A stretch of 64,000 nt of DNA from Streptomyces resistomycificus (GTDB lineage Bacteria > Actinomycetota > Actinomycetes > Streptomycetales > Streptomycetaceae): contig NZ_KQ948999.1 of assembly GCF_001514265.1 (NCBI RefSeq), forward strand, positions 186,001 to 250,000, in the 5' to 3' direction. Below are positions 8,104-17,654 of this stretch, piece by piece. Under the pieces are notes generated by a model. The model was not told the origin of the DNA and searched no databases. It worked only from the letters and a program-made list of their open reading frames with translations. A program made the position numbers and the translations under genes. Position 1 is the stretch's first letter; every line of letters begins with the position of its first letter.

Positions 8104-8136
8104 GTCGAATTGGTTCGACGAGAGGACGCACCCCCC

Positions 8137-9375
8137 ATGGGACGCAGAGCCGCACTCATAGCCGCCTCAGGCGCCGTCGCCCTCCTGACCACCACCGGCG
8201 CCCTCACCGCACCCGCGACCGCCGCCGGGCCCCCGGCCACACCCTCCGCCGCGAAGAGCGCCACCACCACCGCGACCACCACCACCGCGACCTCCACCGC
8301 CGCGACCTCCACCGCCGCGGTCGCAGCCTGCGGCGAGGGCTCCTACCAGGCCGAGGCGGTCCGCAACGGCAACACCTGGACCGCCCGCCGCGGCGGTACG
8401 ACCGTCTACACGGGCACCGACCTGCGCTCCGCCGTCCAGGCGGCGGTCAACAGTCTCACCGCCGGCCGCACCGCCAAGGAACGGGTCGTGGTCCGCGGCT
8501 CGGGCTCGATGTCCGCCGGCTCGCGCATCTCGCTCCCGAGCTACACCGCCCTCGACGTCTGCGGCACGATCAACGTCACCGGCACCGGCTCCGGCGACCA
8601 GGCCCCGGTCTACTCCCGCGGCACCCGCGACATCGAGGTCCAGCACCTGAACCTCACCGGCAGCCCGCTGTACGGCGTCTTCCTGCGCAACGTGCAGAAC
8701 GTGGTCCTCGGGCAGCTCGACATGCGCCTCTCCGCCGGCCTCGGCGTCCGCGTCGACAACCGCGGCGACACCAGCCAGTGGACGAGGAACGTACGCATCG
8801 ACAACGTGTACGTCTCCGGCGCCTCCAGCCACGCGGTCGAGACGTACGGCGTCGACGGCCTCACCGTCGGCACGGTCACCGCCCGCAACGTCGGCGAGTC
8901 GGGCCTGCTCCTCAACCAGACCGTCAACGCGACCGTCACCAAGGTCGACGCGGACGGCGCGGGCACCGGCACCGGTTACGCGGCCTTCCGGATGGCCAAC
9001 CGCAACGGCCGCGTCGGCAGTTCCTACCCCACCAACATCCGCGTCGGCGAGGTCGTCGCCCGCGGCGGCGGACGCGGCGTCTTCTGCGTCTCCGAGAGCG
9101 GCGGCGCGGTCATCGACCGGATCAGCCTCTCCAACACCGGCAACAACTCGATCCTGATCGAGAACTGCTACAACGTGAACCTCGCCGCCCAGAGCGGCAC
9201 GGTCACCGGCGGCGGCGAGATCCGCCTCGCGGCCCGCTCGGAGTTCCCCAACAACTCGGACATCACCGTCCAGAACCTGACGGTGACCAACTCCTCGATC
9301 CGGGAAAGCCCCTGCGGCACCAACACCACGTTCCGCAACATCACCCGCGTCAACACCAGCCAGTCCATCTGCTGA
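8137..9375 (+). CDS. secreted right-handed parallel beta-helix (pectate-lyase-like) protein
   Basis: A 412-aa exported protein. The ATG at 8137 follows a GAGAGGA ribosome site and gives a Sec signal peptide (MGRRAALIAASGAVALLTTT, cleavage near 'APATAA'), then a Thr/Ala-rich linker. From about residue 70 it shows repeated beta-helix rungs rich in N, V and T, such as 'IEVQHLNLTGSPLYGVFLRN', 'VRIDNVYVSGASSHAVET' and 'ITVQNLTVTNSSI'. Cys residues near both ends may form disulfides. The family includes pectate lyases, polygalacturonases and other polysaccharide-active proteins; catalytic residues cannot be assigned by eye. A LacI-like operator upstream fits sugar-controlled expression. A hairpin follows the stop. 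Confidence 0.75.
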   Translation: MGRRAALIAASGAVALLTTTGALTAPATAAGPPATPSAAKSATTTATTTTATSTAATSTAAVAACGEGSYQAEAVRNGNTWTARRGGTTVYTGTDLRSAVQAAVNSLTAGRTAKERVVVRGSGSMSAGSRISLPSYTALDVCGTINVTGTGSGDQAPVYSRGTRDIEVQHLNLTGSPLYGVFLRNVQNVVLGQLDMRLSAGLGVRVDNRGDTSQWTRNVRIDNVYVSGASSHAVETYGVDGLTVGTVTARNVGESGLLLNQTVNATVTKVDADGAGTGTGYAAFRMANRNGRVGSSYPTNIRVGEVVARGGGRGVFCVSESGGAVIDRISLSNTGNNSILIENCYNVNLAAQSGTVTGGGEIRLAARSEFPNNSDITVQNLTVTNSSIRESPCGTNTTFRNITRVNTSQSIC

Positions 9376-9376
9376 C

Positions 9377-9408
9377 GGCCGTCACGGCGGGCAGCCGCGG
9401 CGACGGCC
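9377..9408 (+). terminator. hairpin after the beta-helix gene
   Basis: Seven-bp arms GGCCGTC / GACGGCC flank a GC-rich loop that itself pairs partly. It starts 2 nt after the stop codon. There is no U-tract, as is usual in Streptomyces. Confidence 0.5.
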
Positions 9409-9779
9409 CCGGGCCGGACGCCACGGCTGCCCGGTGGGAGCGCGCCCACCGGAACACAGCGGAACGATCAACTCCGGCCACCTGGAGGGCAATTCAGTTG
9501 CCCAAAGAAGCGCAGTACCTGCCAAATTCACTTCTCGAATCAGGCAGTAGGCACTCACTTTCGGTCAGGTTTACCGCCCGCACCCGGACCCACGGGAAGC
9601 GCTTGCCAGGCACCATCACGTACTTGTGGGCATATGCCCGGACCTGAGGTTGTCTCAGACGTAACATCCGCCCCGTGTCCCCCCTGGGCACGGCCCCTCA
9701 CCGAAAGCAGACTGGGGGCGTCCGGCGAGCGCGGCCGCATCCGCGGCAGGCCGCCCATCCCGTGGAGGACGTCCCCGAG
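9409..9779. other. gene-free stretch between beta-helix and small membrane protein genes
   Basis: About 370 bp of lower GC than its surroundings. It contains a short hairpin GGGCAA/TTGCCC at 9487-9503 and CTGAG/CTCAG arms near 9645-9660. A 65-codon open frame on the minus strand lacks a ribosome site or recognisable sequence. It probably holds the promoter of the next gene. Confidence 0.45.
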
Positions 9780-10061
9780 ATGACCCAACCGGTCAGACCC
9801 ACGCCCACGCCCATTCCGCGCGCGGTCCGCCACACCGGCCGCGTGCTGTGCTGGAGCCTGGCCCTCGGCATGATCACGGCCGCCGTCGGCGCCACCCACC
9901 TCGCCCCACACGCCCACTGGTGGCACGTCGCCTGGCCGCTGCCGTGGTACCTCACCGGCGCCTCCGCCGTCGCCTGGGGCGTGCTGCGCGTCCACGAGAA
10001 GGCCGGCTTCGCACCGCCGACGGAGGAGGAACCGCCCAGGGAGTGGGAGCAGGCGGCCTGA
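9780..10061 (+). CDS. small two-helix membrane protein
   Basis: A 93-aa protein of unknown function. The ATG at 9780 follows a GGAGGA ribosome site with about 10-nt spacing. Two hydrophobic helices are visible ('VLCWSLALGMITAAVGATHL' and 'WHVAWPLPWYLTGASAVAW'), joined by a His/Trp-containing loop, with an acidic cytoplasmic tail 'PTEEEPPREWEQAA'. It is transcribed convergently with acpS, with 38 bp between the stops. The composition matches small uncharacterised streptomycete membrane proteins. Confidence 0.65.
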   Translation: MTQPVRPTPTPIPRAVRHTGRVLCWSLALGMITAAVGATHLAPHAHWWHVAWPLPWYLTGASAVAWGVLRVHEKAGFAPPTEEEPPREWEQAA

Positions 10062-10099
10062 CGAGGAGACGGCCGTCCGCAACCGCCCCACCCCGAGCA

Positions 10100-10471
10100 T
10101 CACCCCTCCGCGATCACCACCGCCGAGGCAACCCCCGCGTCATGGCTGAGCGACACGTGCCACGACCGCACCCCCAACTCGGCCGCCCGCGCGGCCACCG
10201 TCCCGAAGACCCGCAGCCTCGGCTGCCCGCTGTCCTCGACGTAGATCTCCGCGTCGGACCACAGCAGCCCGGCCGGAGCCCCCAGCGCCTTGGCCAGCGC
10301 CTCCTTCGCCGCGAACCGCGCCGCCAGCGAGGCGACCCCTCGCCGCTCCCCGCTGGGCAGCAGCAACTCACTCTCCAGAAAAAGCCGTTGGGCCAGCTGA
10401 GGCGTCCGCTCCAGCGACGCCGCGAACCGGTCGATCTCCGCCACGTCGATCCCGACGCCGATGATGCTCAT
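10100..10471 (-). CDS. acpS: holo-[acyl-carrier-protein] synthase
   Basis: A 123-aa type-I phosphopantetheinyl transferase that loads the 4'-phosphopantetheine arm of CoA onto a serine of acyl carrier proteins. The start MSIIGVGIDVAEIDRF (ATG 10471) is the family consensus. The Mg-binding Asp9 ('GIDVAEIDRF') and Glu57 in 'ARFAAKEALAKALG' (51-64) are present, and the C-terminus 'HVSLSHDAGVASAVVIAE' is standard. An open-frame extension upstream of 10471 is not conserved in type. The neighbouring nnr and alr genes match the usual actinobacterial acpS neighbourhood. Confidence 0.95.
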   Translation of the reverse strand: MSIIGVGIDVAEIDRFAASLERTPQLAQRLFLESELLLPSGERRGVASLAARFAAKEALAKALGAPAGLLWSDAEIYVEDSGQPRLRVFGTVAARAAELGVRSWHVSLSHDAGVASAVVIAEG

Positions 10472-10673
10472 GGCGTGCACCCTACGACCGGCGACTCGGC
10501 CGGCAGGCGTGTCACCGCGGGCTGCTAGCCTGCGTCGATTCGAGACAACACGTACACCAGTACGTAAGCCTTCTCGAGATACACAACACATCACCTGCGT
10601 CAGCGCGCTGTGGGGGGCTCTGGGGGCCAGTCGGCGCGTCGGCGTTCCGGCATCGCCAGGGGGCACGACAGGC

Positions 10674-11687
10674 ATGAGCAGTACCCGCAGTGGCAGCGGC
10701 GGACGACCCACGGAGACCGGACCCGGCTCCGACACCGGCACCGGCTCCCGGTCCGGCTCCTCGGGGCCGTCCTTCGACCCGTACGAGACCCTGCCCGAGC
10801 TCGTCCCCCTGCGCTCAGCCGCCCGACAGGGCCACTGGCCCGCGGTCCAGGCGTACTTCACGTCCCTGGACTCGACGGAGAAGGTCTCCTACGCCGTGGG
10901 CCTGCTCGCGGAGACGGCCGACGTCGAGCGCATGCTCGAGAAGGCCGTCGCCGACCGCCCGGCGGACCCGCTGCCCCGCACCCTGCTCGCCGACCGGTAC
11001 GTCCGCATCGGCTGGGGCATCCGCAGCGACCTGCGGGCCAAGCACGTGTCGCAGGAGCAGTTCGACCAGTTCCACGACTGGCTGCGGCGGGCCGAACAGA
11101 TCCTGATCGACGTGTGCGCGGAGCAGCCCGCGTACGCCCCGGCCTGGACCGTGCGGCTGATCACCGCTCGCGGCCTGTCCCTCGGCCAGTCCGAGGCGCG
11201 CCGCCGCTACGACCGCCTGACCGCCCACCACCCGCACCACTACCCGGCACAGATGCAGCTGCTCCAGCAGCTGTGCCCCAAGTGGGGTGGCTCCTGGGAC
11301 GCCGCGCACGGTTTCGCCCGGGAGGCCGCGGCCGCCGCCCCCGACGGCTCGCACGCCGGTGCCCTGGTCGCCCTCGCGCACCTGGAGCACTGGCTGGAGC
11401 TGGACGGCGGCGAGGCCGGCGCGTACATGCGGGGCCTGCCGGTCCGCGACGATCTGCGGTTCGCCGCCCAGGTGTCCGTACTGCACTCCGACCACCGGGC
11501 CGGCTGGTACGGCATCGGCGCGCACAGCGCGTTCGCCCTGGCGTTCTCGCTCGGCGGCCACTTCGAGGACGCCCTGCCCCATTTCACCGCGCTAGGCGAC
11601 CGGGCCTCGGACTTCCCCTGGTCGTACCTGCCGAATCCGAAGAGCGCGTTCGTGAAGTACCGCAAGTCCGCGCTGGCGACGCTCTGA
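10674..11687 (+). CDS. conserved hypothetical protein, helical repeat (DUF4034-like)
   Basis: A 337-aa soluble protein starting MSSTRSGSGGRPTETGPGSD at an ATG with an AGGGGG ribosome site about 10 nt upstream. After a Gly/Ser/Pro-rich disordered head (about 40 aa), the rest is alpha-helical with tetratricopeptide-like spacing ('WPAVQAYFTSL..TEKVSYAVGLLAETADVERMLE', 'AWTVRLITARGLSLGQSEARRRYDRLT'). It resembles uncharacterised DUF4034-type proteins, a weak call by eye. The stop is 11 bp ahead of the M16-like peptidase gene, so they probably form a two-gene operon divergent from acpS. Function unknown. Confidence 0.6.
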   Translation: MSSTRSGSGGRPTETGPGSDTGTGSRSGSSGPSFDPYETLPELVPLRSAARQGHWPAVQAYFTSLDSTEKVSYAVGLLAETADVERMLEKAVADRPADPLPRTLLADRYVRIGWGIRSDLRAKHVSQEQFDQFHDWLRRAEQILIDVCAEQPAYAPAWTVRLITARGLSLGQSEARRRYDRLTAHHPHHYPAQMQLLQQLCPKWGGSWDAAHGFAREAAAAAPDGSHAGALVALAHLEHWLELDGGEAGAYMRGLPVRDDLRFAAQVSVLHSDHRAGWYGIGAHSAFALAFSLGGHFEDALPHFTALGDRASDFPWSYLPNPKSAFVKYRKSALATL

Positions 11688-11698
11688 GGGGACCGACC

Positions 11699-13429
11699 AT
11701 GACGACACGACTGCACGACACCGACAGCCTCGACGCCCTGAAGGGCCTGGTCTCCCACACCACCGTCCAGGGCGTCCCCACCCTCTACGCCCCGCAGCAG
11801 GGCGAGATCACCGCCGGCCTCGTCTTCCGCGTGGGCCGCGCCGACGAGACCCTGGCCACCGCCGGGATCACCCACCTCGTCGAGCACCTCGCGCTGCACC
11901 GCCTGGGCCTGTCCGACCTGCACTACAACGGCGCGACGGCGAACGCGTACACCCTCTTCCACGCCACCGGCAGCGAGGCGGAGGTCGTCGCCTACCTCAA
12001 CGCCGTCTGCGCGGCGCTGCGCGACCTGCCGCTGGACCGCCTGGAGACCGAGAAGGAGATCCTCCGCACGGAGGCGGCGGGCCGTGGCGGCGCCGACTCC
12101 CAGCTCCCGCTGTGGCGTTACGGCGCCCAGGGCTACGGTCTCTCCAGCTACAACGAACTCGGCACCTGGGACCTGACGGCCGACCAGGTCCGCGCCTGGG
12201 CCGAGACCCGCTTCACCCGCGACAACGCGGTCCTGTGGATCACCAGCGACGCGGTGCCGGAGGGCCTGGACATCACCCTCCCCGCGGGCACCCGCCTCCC
12301 GGCACCGGCCGCGTCCAGCGCCCTCCCCGTCACCCCCGCCTACGTCCACGGCGACGACGGCCACGTCGTCTTCAACGCGGTCGTACGCCGCTCCACCGCC
12401 GCCTCCGTCTTCGCCGACGTCCTCGGCCGCGCCCTCTTCCAGGACCTGCGCCAGGAGGGCGGCTACTCCTACTCGGCGGAGGCCGACTACAGCCTGCGTG
12501 ACGCCGAGTTCGCGACGCTGACGGCCTACGCCGACTCACTGCCCAAGAAGCAGGACGCGGTGGTCGGCGGATTCGTCGACACCCTCGCCCGGCTTCGCGC
12601 GGGCCGTATCGAACAGTCCGAACTCGACGCCGTACGCGCCAAAACCCTCAAGATCTACGACACCCCGGACCTCGGCGCCGCGGCCCTCCCCTCCTACGCC
12701 CTCAACCTCCTCCTCGGACACCGTCTCCTCTCCCCCGACGAGCACAGGGCCGAGCTGATGGCGCTGACGACCGCCGACCTGCGCGAGGTGGCCCGCGAGG
12801 CGTGGGCCGACGGCCTCCTCCAGGTCCCGGGTCACCGGGGCGCCGACTGGGCGGGACTGACCCTGGCCCCCCAGTACTCGACGTCCACCCTCACCGGCAC
12901 CCGGCACCAGTCCCTGGAGGACGACAGGATCACGTTGGTGATCGGCTCGGAGGGCGTGTCGCTGCAGACGCCCGGCGGCCCGGTGACGGTCCCCTACGAC
13001 GCCTGCGCCGCGATGACGGCCCGCCCGGACGGCGCCCGCACCCTGACCGGCCTCGACGGCTTCGCGGTGACGGTCGAACCGACGCTGTACCGGGGCGTGA
13101 CACCGGAGCGGATCGCGGCGATCGACGCGGCGGTGCCACAGGCGGCGGTGGTGCGTATGCCGGAGCGCGCACCGGAACAGATCCCTCAGCCGAGGGAGCG
13201 GAGGGCGTCCACCGCGCGCACCGGCGGCCGGTCGAGGTGGGGCTGGACGCTGGCACTCTGGGTGGTCGGCACGATAGCCGCCGTCTGGGGCCTGCTGAGC
13301 GCGGTGGTCACCGCGGAGGAGGCCGGGGCGGCGAACCCGGAGTGGGACGCGGTCGTCGGCATCTGGGTACTGGAGCTGCCGCTGCTGTTCGTGACGTGGA
13401 AGTTGTACGGGGCGCGAAAGCGGCGATGA
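11699..13429 (+). CDS. M16-like metallopeptidase with C-terminal membrane helices
   Basis: A 576-aa protein starting at ATG 11699. The N-terminal domain resembles M16 (insulinase/pitrilysin) peptidases. The inverted zinc motif H59-L-V-E62-H63 is intact, and the downstream acidic helix 'LETEKEILRTEA' (115-126) can supply the third zinc ligand. A second M16-like half covers about 210-400 ('FQDLRQEGGYSYSAEADYSL' is characteristic). After a PH-like or linker region come a basic segment and two membrane helices near the C-terminus (about 515-570: 'WTLALWVVGTIAAVWGLLS' and 'GIWVLELPLLFVTWKLYG'), so the catalytic domain probably faces the cytoplasm. It follows the helical-repeat gene by 11 bp. The substrate is unknown. 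Confidence 0.75.
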   Translation: MTTRLHDTDSLDALKGLVSHTTVQGVPTLYAPQQGEITAGLVFRVGRADETLATAGITHLVEHLALHRLGLSDLHYNGATANAYTLFHATGSEAEVVAYLNAVCAALRDLPLDRLETEKEILRTEAAGRGGADSQLPLWRYGAQGYGLSSYNELGTWDLTADQVRAWAETRFTRDNAVLWITSDAVPEGLDITLPAGTRLPAPAASSALPVTPAYVHGDDGHVVFNAVVRRSTAASVFADVLGRALFQDLRQEGGYSYSAEADYSLRDAEFATLTAYADSLPKKQDAVVGGFVDTLARLRAGRIEQSELDAVRAKTLKIYDTPDLGAAALPSYALNLLLGHRLLSPDEHRAELMALTTADLREVAREAWADGLLQVPGHRGADWAGLTLAPQYSTSTLTGTRHQSLEDDRITLVIGSEGVSLQTPGGPVTVPYDACAAMTARPDGARTLTGLDGFAVTVEPTLYRGVTPERIAAIDAAVPQAAVVRMPERAPEQIPQPRERRASTARTGGRSRWGWTLALWVVGTIAAVWGLLSAVVTAEEAGAANPEWDAVVGIWVLELPLLFVTWKLYGARKRR

Positions 13430-13494
13430 CGGGCGTCACGGCGGCGCGAGAGCCCACGCGCCGCCTCCCCGCGCCCCGTAGCGTGCCGGGCGCT

Positions 13495-13908
13495 TCACGC
13501 CGCGGCGAGCTCGCACCACACGAATTTGCCCCGGTTACCGTGTCTCGCCAGCGGATGCCACCCCCACAGATCGGCACACGCCCGCACCAACGCCAGCCCC
13601 CGCCCGTCCTCCAGGCCGGCGTCCGGCTCCAGTGACCTCGGCGGTCGAGGCGGCTCGGGATCGGCGTCCCACGCCCCGATCCGCAGCACCCCCGCCGACC
13701 AGCACACCCTGAGCGCGGCGGGCCCCTTCGTATGCCGTACGGCGTTGGAGACCAACTCGGCAGCGAGCAGCTCCGCGACGTCGACCAGCCGGATCAGTCC
13801 GTGCATCGTCAGGATCAGACGGAGGGTGCGGCGGCTGACGGTGACGGCGCGTAGGTCGTTGGGGATGTAGAGGCAGTACTCCCAGGGTTCTGCCTGGTTT
13901 TCGGGCAT
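13495..13908 (-). CDS. HATPase_c (RsbW-like) regulatory ATP-binding protein
   Basis: A 137-aa histidine-kinase-type ATPase domain protein without a sensor or phosphoacceptor domain. I chose the ATG at 13908 (GGAG ribosome site 7 nt upstream). The N-box is 'ELLAAELVSNAVRHT' (46-60, E51/N55) and the G-box is 'DGRGLALVRACADLWG' (101-116). It belongs to the large Streptomyces family of solo GHKL ATPases, some of which act as anti-sigma factors. It is divergent from an XRE regulator and DUF397 pair. Together these three form a whiJ/abaA-type cluster, in which the ATPase is thought to modulate developmental or antibiotic regulators. Its partner is not known. Confidence 0.82.
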   Translation of the reverse strand: MPENQAEPWEYCLYIPNDLRAVTVSRRTLRLILTMHGLIRLVDVAELLAAELVSNAVRHTKGPAALRVCWSAGVLRIGAWDADPEPPRPPRSLEPDAGLEDGRGLALVRACADLWGWHPLARHGNRGKFVWCELAAA

Positions 13909-14133
13909 GGGTGAACTCCGTTCGGGTGGTGGGGGGTTGCGGTCGCCGGGCGGTGGCAGTGTCGCGCCCGTCATGGCAGGACGGGGCGGTGCGCTTCCGG
14001 CACCCCGGAGTTCCGCAGCGTGTGCGTCGCGTCACCGACGGTAGGCCATAAATTTCAGTCCGCGCAAGCTGATCGCGTAGCCTGACCCCCGAACGAGTCG
14101 CCCCACCAAGGCCGTTGAAGGAAGAAGGACGCC

Positions 14134-14985
14134 GTGCCAGCACGACGGCACCCCACGGCACGCCAGGTACGCCTGGGCGCCGAATTGCGAAAGCTACGCG
14201 AAGCGGCAGGACTCAAGGCAACGGAGGCGGCAAGCCTCCTCGGCGTGAGTTCCGTCCAGATGAGCCAGATCGAGTCCGCGATCTCAGGCGTCAGCGAACA
14301 GCGCGTGCGGCGGCTAGCCGCCAACTACGCCTGTTCGGACACGGAGTTGATTGATGCGCTGGTGACCATGGCGACCGACCGGACTCGCGGTTGGTGGGAG
14401 AAGTACCGAGGGCACCTGCCCACACCGTTCCTGGACCTGTCCGAGCTGGAACACCACGCCAGGTATCGGTGGGACGTGGACTTCCTGCACATCCCGGGTC
14501 TCCTGCAGACCGAGGACTATTCCCGAGCCCTCTTCGCCTACGTGAACCCGGAGTTCCCGGAAGAGGAGGTGGAGCGTTGGGTCCAACACCGGATGAAGCG
14601 CAGGGTCATCATCGAGCGCCCCGACCCGATCCCGTACGAGACCGTTATCCACGAAGCGGCACTGCGCATCAGGGTCGGTGACCGTGCCGCAGTACTGGCG
14701 CAGCTCGCCCGAGTCCTGGACCTCTCGGAGGCCGACCACATCACCGTGCGCGTCATCCCCTTCACCCTGGACGACTTCGCAGGAGCCGGAAGCGCCATGG
14801 TGTACGCAGGCGGTCAAGTCCCCCACTTGGACACCGTGGTACGCGACGGCCCCCACGGCACGGCGTTCATCGACGCTCAAGCCCAACTCAGCCGCTTTCG
14901 AACGCTTTTCCGTAGGCTAGAAGCGGTGTCACTCGAGCCCGATCGATCGCGTGACTTCATCCACAGGCTCGCGAAGGAGCTATGA
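14134..14985 (+). CDS. XRE-family helix-turn-helix regulator with DUF5753 domain (WhiJ-like)
   Basis: A 283-aa regulator with a GTG start and an AAGGA ribosome site. Residues about 11-70 form the XRE helix-turn-helix ('LGAELRKLREAAGLKATEAA', 'SSVQMSQIESAISGVSEQRV'). The rest is DUF5753 ('DFLHIPGLLQTEDYSRALF', 'RVIPFTLDDFAGAGSAMVY', 'QLSRFRTLFRRLEAVSLEPD'), found only in actinobacteria. It is followed after 4 nt by a DUF397 gene and preceded by the divergent HATPase gene. In the S. coelicolor WhiJ system the HTH protein acts with a small DUF397 partner to control development. Assignment to the same type here is by architecture and context; targets are unknown. Confidence 0.88.
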   Translation: MPARRHPTARQVRLGAELRKLREAAGLKATEAASLLGVSSVQMSQIESAISGVSEQRVRRLAANYACSDTELIDALVTMATDRTRGWWEKYRGHLPTPFLDLSELEHHARYRWDVDFLHIPGLLQTEDYSRALFAYVNPEFPEEEVERWVQHRMKRRVIIERPDPIPYETVIHEAALRIRVGDRAAVLAQLARVLDLSEADHITVRVIPFTLDDFAGAGSAMVYAGGQVPHLDTVVRDGPHGTAFIDAQAQLSRFRTLFRRLEAVSLEPDRSRDFIHRLAKEL

Positions 14986-15171
14986 GCACATGACCACCCC
15001 CTACACCTGGCGGAAGTCGTCCTACTCCGGTGGCGGCGAGGGCAACGCCTGCGTGGAAGTCGCCGCCCACCCCACCCACATAGCCATCCGCGACTCAAAG
15101 GCCCCGGCCAAAACACCCCTCACCATCCCGGCCGGAGCCTTCACCGCCTTCCTGGACGGCGTAAAGAACGA

Positions 15172-17019
<1,848 letters not shown>

Positions 17020-17652
17020 GGACCGCAGCCTACGCACGAATCGCGGCCCGAAATGGCTCTCGCGTGCCCGAAATCGGAAATCCCCACCCAGGCGCCCGCG
17101 GGTCGACAACCGGCCATCTTTGCCCGTCCCGGCCGCCACCCCTCCCCCTCTTGCACACAGGAGTCACACAAGAAGCACATGCATATGGAGGGATCTCGTC
17201 GTCCGGAGTGACTTACCGGCCAGTAGATGCTTTCTCGCCACCGCTCACGGAACCGGAACCGCACTCTTGTACGACCCCGTGTGCATCTGCTTATGGTTGC
17301 GCCGCGCATCACGCGGATCTGACCCATCCGTCTCGCGCACGACCATCAGCGACCGGGGGAACTGCGTCGCCACGGGGGAGGACCGCACCGTCATGCCGCA
17401 GCATCTGATGCCGCAGTACCTGAAATCCGCGCGTTCCGCGCCGACCGGCCCAGGCCGTTCCTGACGCCACGGTGGGCCAAGTGGCCCTCTACAGACTCCT
17501 CCTGAGCCTCTTGCCGTTCTGAGCCCCGGGCTGCCCCGAACCCTCGTGGCCGCCTGGCTCTCGGGCTGTTCCGACCCTCAGAGGACCCCGGGCGGCCTCA
17601 TGCCGCTCGGCGGACTCCCGGTCCCACTTCCCGCCTTGAAAGGGATATCCCT
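17020..17652. other. 633-bp intergenic region between glmS and the toxin gene
   Basis: Divergent promoter region. A 16-bp palindrome closes its right end (see separate entry). A 23-codon frame from ATG 17393 to TGA 17464 (MPQHLMPQYLKSARSAPTGP and three more residues) sits about 10 nt after GGGGGAGGA and could be a leader peptide; this is weak. A hairpin GGGCCA/TGGCCC occurs near 17472. No glmS ribozyme core or riboswitch was recognised. Confidence 0.4.
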
Positions 17653-17654
17653 TT
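17639..17654. promoter_or_regulatory. 16-bp perfect palindrome over the toxin gene's ribosome site and start
   Basis: AAAGGGATATCCCTTT is fully self-complementary. Its left half doubles as the Shine-Dalgarno sequence (AAAGGGA), and its right end enters the TTG start codon at 17653. With no loop it cannot form a tight RNA hairpin, so a dimeric DNA-binding protein is the likelier reader. The match is exact; function is inferred. Confidence 0.5.

Noticed and set aside
9494..9691. 65-codon minus-strand frame after the beta-helix gene
   Set aside because: No ribosome site, no recognisable sequence and atypical composition.
10610..11698. Upstream extension of the M16-like peptidase frame
   Set aside because: It is an alternative frame of the helical-repeat gene; the Arg/Pro-rich composition is a shadow.
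17020..17180. glmS ribozyme upstream of glmS
   Set aside because: The conserved ribozyme core was not found, and it is not expected in actinobacteria.
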